This document shows, one piece after another, positions 20,277 through 26,248 of a stretch of DNA of 26,248 nt. The position numbers and the translations under genes were made by a program. The notes below the pieces were generated by a model. The model did no database searches, had not been told where the DNA came from, and saw nothing but the letters and a program-made list of their open reading frames with translations. Every line of letters begins with the position of its first letter. Position 1 is the first letter of the stretch. Source of the stretch: Thamnocephalis sphaerospora (lineage: Eukaryota; Zoopagomycota; Zoopagomycetes; Zoopagales; Sigmoideomycetaceae); contig KZ992616.1 of NCBI GenBank assembly GCA_003614735.1, positions 1-26,248 of the forward strand. Reading direction: 5' to 3'.

Positions 20277-21919
20277 GTCTTGTCATGTTTACTCTTCTCC
20301 TTCTTTTCACTGTTCTATTGCTGCCGCGCGGTTGCTCTCGTAGCCCATGTTGCACACATTCCTCTCGGTGTATCACCACTGTTTGTTCTATGCACTTCTA
20401 TATGTACATGCAGCTGTCGCTGCGTATTAATAATAGATGGCACCTTGGCCACATGCTCGCCTAGCAAAATGTACCATTATGACTCAACCCGCCAATGCGC
20501 GCATTATGGCCCGCGAGGTCGCACTGGATTGCTGTACTAAGCGACACCCAACACGGTGGCCACAAATGCCAACTGCGGGTGTTCCATTCAACCGCCTTGG
20601 CCAGCCAGTCCTGGTGTCGTATCGGCAGCTGACGGAACGCTGTCTCCCTCGGCTCACGGTGATTCATCCCACGTCGTAGCTTGGGAAGTCTAGCCTGGCT
20701 GGCCGACCCTGAGCACGCGTACATACATGTGTGCGTGCGTGTGTGCGTGCGCGCCAAGACCAGGCACAGGAGCTTGCCGTTAGCGGCAATATCGGTGTTA
20801 CAGCAAGCGGTCGGCCTTCGGCGAAAGCCTTACCGGTGTCCGATGCTGGGTCTGCCCTTCAGCTAACCCGATCCGGCTGCTATTCTTGTGCCGAACAGCG
20901 CGTCATCGGACACTCGCCGGCGGTCGCAGATCCACGCGTGCCGGCGCGGCCACATTGGCGTACGGCAACTCGGCAGCAACCTTCGCCCTGGTCGGTATTC
21001 CGGTAACACATAGGTGGTTATATAATGTGTCAGCTCCCAGGTGCCTCAGCCAGCGCACGTTGCCTATTCACTATCTCATAGCTTATCACTGCATCGTTGT
21101 CTTCGCTCACGCTCTGCTGCCATCGCCCTTTTGCCTGCGATCTGCTCTGTAGCAGCTGCCTGCCGATCGGTGCCTCTCTGTCTCCGATTGCGTGACGCAG
21201 TATCATTTTCACTGGAACACGCCCATCGGTTGTGCTGCGGTACTCACATGCACCTCGATTGCCACAAACGTGGATCGTGCGCGTGTGTACACTACATTAG
21301 TCAGCGACCGCCGAGCCCCTGTCTGGCGTTTAGGGCGTTTCCATCGCTTCCACCGCAGTGCTGAGCGCCTTCATCATCGCTGACGCTGCCCTCCATCTCC
21401 TTTCTGGCCCTTGTGTGCCGACGCCTGCCTCTTTGCTTTCTCGCTTTGGCCTTCGGCCACTCAACGAGTGATCCGCCGGTACAACATTTCACCGCCTTGT
21501 GCAGACCACTGCGCGACTTTCATCCCCACCCTTGTTCTCTCCCACACGCGGTCGTTTTCTACTTGCGCTCTTATTTGATACTCGCATACCCCGTCGCCGT
21601 CGTCTCCGTAACTCTTCGACGCGGCTACGCTTGCCTGCTCTTGTGCGCTCGTGCTTATTAGCAGACCTACCCCGCACCCGTCTACCTTTGCATCCCGTGC
21701 CTTGTTAGCCGGCCTCGCTGCAAACACGCACTCATTCTAGGCGATTGCATGTGCGCCAACCATCTACGGTCCAGCTTTTACCACCGTAGACGCGACAGTC
21801 CTCGCCCGCCACTGCCATCTCGGCTAGCTGGCTGTAGCGCTGATTCTTAGCACGTAATCTTGCTGCGCACTTGTTCTGTTGCCCACGCTCGATTCGCAGC
21901 GGCAGTTCTGATCCTTCCA
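20277..21919. promoter_or_regulatory. TF-D downstream and TF-E upstream region
   Basis: About 1.6 kb between two plus-strand genes. It contains an ATTAATAATA stretch near 20426 that may lie in the TF-D 3' end, a GTGCGTGC-type repeat at about 20728-20752, and a TATATAA sequence near 21019, roughly 900 bases before the TF-E start. The region from about 21040 on is pyrimidine-rich on the plus strand, as expected of a fungal promoter or leader. No gene could be supported. Confidence 0.4.
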
Positions 21920-23323
21920 ATGAGCGGTCTACCCGGGCAGACGCCAATCAACATGTGGCTGCCGGCCGCGGGGCAGACCAAGCGTAAAAGCCAGGACGAC
22001 GACAACAGTCATGCGTCGGTCGGTATGCATCTGCCATTTGCCGCGCCGCAGGCGCAAGCATACAATCCCGCCATGCTGTATGCGTCAGCCGTAAGTATTG
22101 GCGAGCCAGCCTCCATACTGGCTGGTGTCAATCCAGCCAGTTCAGTGTCTGCGCTGCCCATGTCCATGAGCCTATCGTCGCCGCTCGGTTCGGCCAGTTC
22201 CGATGCTGCGCCTACCCGCTCGACCGGCACTACAGCAAGCGCAGAGGCCAGTGGAAGGGTAAAGAAGCGCTCTCGGCGCACACAAGCCTGTGACGATTGT
22301 CGCCGACGCAAGGTACGCTGCGACGGCAACCGGCCGAGCTGCACCAGCTGCCTGCGCCACGGGGTAGCGTGCCACTACCAGGAGACCGTGAAGAAGCGTG
22401 GTCCTAAGCCCGGCTACATTGAGAAGCTGGAGCGCCGGCTCAACATGATGGAGAAGATGCTGATGCCACTCTCCTCTAGCAGTGATGATCGCAGCCCACC
22501 ACCGATCAATCAGAATCCGCCCTCACGACAGCGGTCACGCAGTAGTACAATGGACAACGTCAACTCGCCGACCATCTCCAACAACCTGGACTGGCTGCTC
22601 CAAATGGGCAACTGGGTCGGCACGACGCCCATCATTGGCGCGCCAACCAATATGCCACTAGGGCAGTTGACGGACATGACGCCGACGACAGAACCACTGC
22701 CTATGGCCGAAAAGTCAGTCAGCGCACCTGCTATTCCGTCAAGCAGTAGCAGCAGCGGTGCGACAGACGTGGTATCCGGTGCGGCGTCTCTGCACATGGC
22801 AGGCTTCAACGTAGATTATATCGGTGCTGCGACCAATGCTGTTTTAGACTCGCACGGCGCTGCAACGTCACCGTGTATGGCTGTCAATGCGAATGCTGCA
22901 CCCGGACTATCTGGCAGCATGCTGAAAATGCTTAATCCCGATCCAACCAGTCCGGAACTGCGCGATCATTTGGTGGACAACTTCTTCACCTATACGCAGT
23001 CTTTTGGTGGTATTGTGCATCGCAACACGTTCCTGCGCCAGATACGCGATGGCACTGCGCCACCGCCACTCCTGTACAGCATTATGGCACTAGGTGTACG
23101 CTTCTCGCCGCTGCCAGAAGTGCGCAATGATCCGACGCTACGCGGCGGTATGGTGTACATTTATCGCGCCAAGACGATGCTCAAGAACATGGTTACGATA
23201 CCAGACGTCAACTCTGTCATCACCCTGCATTTGGTTGGCATGTATCTGCAAGCATGTGGTGATCTGGCCAAGAGCTGGATTGCAAGTGGTGCTTCTCTCC
23301 GGTAAGACAAATCATAGTGTATA

Positions 23324-23355
<32 letters not shown>

Positions 23356-24866
23356 ATAGCAATCTAACCCTGGCGTTTTTGTCCGCTGTCGACTACAGCA
23401 TGGCCCAAGCCATCAATTTGCATGTTCTGGATGACGAAAGCTACTCTGCTCCACGCGGCATGTCCAAACACGACAGTTGGGTGGACAAGGAGACAAAAAG
23501 ACGCATTTGGTGGTCGTTGTTTTGCGTCGATCGCCTCGCTGGTCTGGCAAGCGGCCGTCCCATGTCCATTGACGAGCAGGACTGCAACGTGGAGCTCCCT
23601 GCGGACGATGCGGTGTGGTATGGTGATGGCATTGCGACAAGCGAGTGCGACAAGCCATTGGATGATGTAGGCGATGTTGGTCTATTGCAAGCGTGGAGCC
23701 AGCGACCCAACTTTGTTCCTTTGCAGCACATCATTTCCACCATCATCGTCCTAGGCCGAATTGCCCGGTATGTCAATCGACCGCGCAACAACAATGCTGG
23801 AGGACAGCTTACCGGTCCGCCGGACGAGGAGTTTTCGCGTCTGGAGCAGCAGGTAGACGAGCTTGGTGCACGGATAAACTCGCTTCTGGACAAGTCAAGC
23901 TTTGTCACCGACGATCCGACCTGGCCGCCGACGAATGTGCGGCGCGCCGGCACGTTGGACCGCCTCGTAGCACGCGAAGAAATGCAAAACACCCTTCTTC
24001 GCATGCTGTATCACTGCTGCCACATCTACCTGTGCCGTTCGGTGCTAGCCAGCGAGTCTGGCGAGGCGTGCTATCATGCCAGCACGCCGTTCACGACTGC
24101 CTGCCTGCGTCGCGCCCAGTCTTCGGCCGACAGCATCATGGCTATGATGGCCCGGCTACGCCCGGAGCATTATCTATTTTCCAATCCACCGATGGTGTTT
24201 TGCATCGGTGCTGCGTCCATCATGCAGCTGCATACGGCTATCTCGGGCGACCTTGGCCCGGTTGCAGCCTCGGCAGCGCTACAAAAGGTCACCACTGGCC
24301 TGAATGCACTCGTGCAGGTCGAGCCGTACTGGGCGGTAGCCGGACTTCACCGCGGCATGCTGATGGAAATGCTGCGTCTGGCCAACGAAAAGCACGCAGC
24401 TAAAGCTGCAGGCAGTAGTAGCAGCAGTAGCGCTAGCGGTGACATTGCAGCGCAAGGCAGCCATAGCGTAGATACTTGGAAAAATGTGCGCCTGCCAGTC
24501 AAGACGTCGATGGCAGAGCTGATTCCGCTGTGGGAGCGCGCGGTGCAGCGCGAGCTCAACATGCTGTTGGAAGGCCAGGAAAATGCCAGAAAGATTGATC
24601 TGCTGCAGCCGTTCAACACGGCCATGGACTTGAACGACGCCAACGGTAGCAACGGCTCCGAGTCGCCAGAAAGCAGGTCGCTCACCAACACGCCGCTCTT
24701 TGAGGACGACGATGCATTCTCCACACAGGATTCGCAAATCTCCCTGAATGATCTGCACTCCTCGCAAACAGGACCTCATTTTGCCAATATCATCCACGGA
24801 TCGGCATTGTCTGCGCACGGAAAAGCCGCCGATGCTATGCCGTCGTTGTTGCGGCGACCACAGTAG
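21920..24866 (+). CDS. Zn2Cys6 transcription factor E with coiled coil, two exons
   Basis: Exons 21920-23301 and 23399-24866 encode 949 aa. A basic stretch (GRVKKRSRR) precedes the zinc cluster with cysteines 124, 127, 134, 141, 144 and 151 and loop CRRRKVRC. A basic linker (KKRGPKPGYIEKLE) and predicted coiled coil follow to about residue 181. After a Ser/Thr/Pro-rich linker the middle homology region begins at about 347 (LRDHLVDNFFTYTQSFGG, then HRNTFLRQI) and includes KETKRRIWWSLFCVDRLAG at about 491. The C-terminal tail has an acidic Ser-rich part (PLFEDDDAFSTQDS). The intron is 97 nt, GTAAGA to GACTACAG, phase 2 in an Arg codon, with a TCTAAC branch-like site and a long GT repeat. The frame is open upstream to 21860 without an ATG, so I take the ATG at 21920. 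Nuclear DNA-binding regulator by family; target genes unknown. Confidence 0.92.
23327..23355. repeat. GT dinucleotide repeat inside the TF-E intron
   Basis: About 14 GT units make up nearly a third of the 97-nt TF-E intron, between the donor and the TCTAAC branch-like sequence. Length changes here would alter intron length but not the protein. Confidence 0.9.
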
Positions 24867-25228
24867 CAGCCTTGTGCGCGCCTACAGACGGGCATATTGG
24901 TTCTATATCTGTTTTGTTCGTTTGTTCATTCATCCGTTCGCTCGCTCCCCTCATCCATTCGCTTTACCCGCCTACCCACCCACTTTTCTACCACATGTCG
25001 CCCGAGCAGCCAGCGACAGTTGAATGCGCCCTGTTTGGCGCCATTTAATGGCGATATGGCTGAGTGCACCGCTGTTGTCTTGATTGCCGTTGCCGTCACT
25101 GTTTATTATTACGTTTTGCGTCTCGTTGTGCGCGTGCACTGTGCGCGCCCTTGCCACCGCGCCTTCTGTGTGGAATAGCAGCAACACTTTCCTTTGCGCA
25201 TTAAGCAGCCATGTGCGTCGCAATGCAA
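24867..25228. other. Downstream region of TF-E
   Basis: Pyrimidine-rich sequence with TTCATTCATC- and CTCGCTCGC-like runs, probably the TF-E 3' untranslated region and terminator. No gene was recognised. Confidence 0.35.
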
Positions 25229-25621
25229 CTAGGCATCCTTTAGCGCTGTGCTCGCTGACTGCCTGACCTTACTTGGCACGATCTTCCAGAAACGATCGTG
25301 TAAACCGATTAACGAACATTCCATGGTATCCACGTTGAGGATAAATTTGATCTCTACTTTTGTGCCTAGTCTTACATCGGTTCGCATTTCTCCTGCCAAT
25401 GAGCGATCGCGTTCGGTCCGAAGTACACATGCTCGCCAACACTCGTATATCTGCATCGTGGTCGTCTGCCCGACTGATACCGTAGCATGCCAGGCCGTGG
25501 CAATGGGCGCGGCAAAGAGCACACTAGTCTTCTGGCTAATGTGGCGATATTGGCCGTTTGTAGGCCGTGGATAAGCAGTCTGTAGCGTGCGTGCCGCCGC
25601 TGCCCATATTGCATGCCGCAC
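25229..25621 (-). CDS. Unrecognised small ORF, possible gene or exon
   Basis: A 130-residue frame. The middle and C-terminal parts look protein-like, with alternating hydrophobic stretches (TKVEIKFILNVDTMECSLIG, then LHDRFWKIV) suggestive of beta strands, but I do not recognise the family. A stop lies five codons before the first ATG, so the ORF starts at 25621 or is entered by a splice. A competing frame in the same strand ends exactly at a GTAAGA donor-like site near 25377, so a spliced structure with part of another frame is possible. It would be convergent with TF-E and divergent from TF-F, sharing a 317-base promoter region with TF-F. Confidence 0.35.
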   Translation of the reverse strand: MRHAIWAAAARTLQTAYPRPTNGQYRHISQKTSVLFAAPIATAWHATVSVGQTTTMQIYECWRACVLRTERDRSLAGEMRTDVRLGTKVEIKFILNVDTMECSLIGLHDRFWKIVPSKVRQSASTALKDA

Positions 25622-25938
25622 ACTTCAAGTCACGCAAGCTACGCATGTTCCTCACCCGCTCACATCTCTCTCCCACAGCGCGCTTTCACCGCACATGTCC
25701 CCTTAACGCTACTACGACTTGGCTGCTGTTACATTAGCGTAGATTACCCTTGTCTGACCGTTGGCTCTTTGCATTGCGTCAGCCACCCTTAAGCCCCTAG
25801 AATTGCCGTTTGTGTACCGACGTTGGCTGTAGAATTATCCTCCCTGCTCTCGCGCTGAACTTTTGCTTGCAGAGCAGACACAGCCTCAACTGGGGGCGGG
25901 CGCACACCACCCACCAACCGCTGGGAGACACTACTACC
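25622..25938. promoter_or_regulatory. Upstream region of TF-F
   Basis: It contains two pyrimidine tracts ending in CAG on the plus strand (TCTCTCCCACAG near 25667-25678 and TTTTGCTTGCAG near 25861-25872), which resemble 3' splice sites. A spliced 5' leader or an upstream coding exon of TF-F is therefore possible. Confidence 0.4.
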
Positions 25939-26248
25939 ATGAACGCACCGGGAACGCCGCAAGACGGTCCGCGCAAGCGCCGCGCCGTGGAAGGCGGGCA
26001 TAGTGGCAAGCCTGGGAGCCACGGTGGTAGAGGTGCTGCATTGGACGGAAACGATAGCGATGGCAGCGATAGTGTTGGTACCAGCGAGCATGGGATGGTC
26101 CGGGCGCAGTCGCCGGACATTTGTACGGATGGAGAACCCGACGCGGGCAAGAGGGGCCAGCCGGCCGAGGGAGGCCGGAAGAAGCGGCGAGAGCTGGCGT
26201 GTGATGCGTGCCGTCGCCGCAAGGTCAAATGTGATAGCGTAAAGCCGA
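25939..26248 (+). CDS. Zn2Cys6 transcription factor F, 5' part only (cut by window edge)
   Basis: The frame is open from the ATG at 25939 to the last base, giving 103 residues. The N-terminal part is Gly/Ser/Asp-rich and hydrophilic with a basic patch (GPRKRRAVEGG). A second basic patch (GRKKRREL) leads into the first half of a zinc cluster, with cysteines 88, 91 and 98 (CDACRRRKVKC) followed by DSVKP, where the window ends. The visible half is closest to TF-C (CDNCRRRKVKC, DGVRP), so a GYIEKLE-type coiled coil may follow beyond the edge. The start is the first in-frame ATG seen before the zinc cluster; splice-like acceptors upstream leave room for an additional 5' exon. Confidence 0.85.
   Translation, partial: MNAPGTPQDGPRKRRAVEGGHSGKPGSHGGRGAALDGNDSDGSDSVGTSEHGMVRAQSPDICTDGEPDAGKRGQPAEGGRKKRRELACDACRRRKVKCDSVKP

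Noticed and set aside
22091-22145. GTAAGT inside exon 1 of TF-E as an intron donor
   Set aside because: The nearby acceptors (ending at 22136, 22140 and 22145) would all shift the frame, while the unspliced frame runs on into the zinc cluster.
25797-26228. 143-codon minus-strand ORF at the right edge
   Set aside because: Antisense to TF-F, which has a basic patch and half a zinc cluster in the plus-strand frame.

Overview
The window looks like nuclear DNA of a fungus. The reasons are a local family of Zn2Cys6 (GAL4-type) transcription factors with fungal-specific middle homology regions, a Mei2-type RNA-binding gene, short introns (54-476 nt), moderately GC-rich sequence with G/C-biased third codon positions, and many microsatellites. 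Two of the factors carry a GYIEKLE coiled coil after the zinc cluster. I associate that arrangement with early-diverging fungi (mucoromycete, zoopagomycete or chytrid-like lineages), but the species cannot be fixed from this sequence alone.

Layout. Bases 1-73 hold the last 23 codons of a plus-strand gene. A minus-strand Mei2-like gene follows (648-2485), rebuilt here as three exons joined by two GC-AG introns. From about 2.5 to 5.7 kb there is repeat-rich sequence with one weak minus-strand ORF (3932-4753).

From 5.67 kb to the right edge the window is almost entirely zinc-cluster regulators: three on the minus strand (TF-A 5670-8078, TF-B 8807-11607, TF-C 13095-16254), then a 1.35 kb divergent promoter region, then three on the plus strand (TF-D 17608-20276, TF-E 21920-24866, TF-F 25939 to the edge, truncated inside its zinc cluster). 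A possible small unrecognised minus-strand gene (25229-25621) lies between E and F. I see no enzyme, transporter or other metabolic gene among them, so this is an array of regulators, not a biosynthetic cluster with one regulator.

The regulators fall into two types. A, B and D are diverged paralogues that lack the post-cluster coiled coil and share a distinctive first block of the middle homology region. C and E have the GYIEKLE coiled coil and a more conventional middle region. F resembles C in the part visible. A, B, D and E each have one phase-2 intron at the same alignment position (CG^N, an arginine codon), while in C it lies four codons earlier. All intron and start assignments come from reading frame, splice consensus and comparison among the copies, without transcript evidence.
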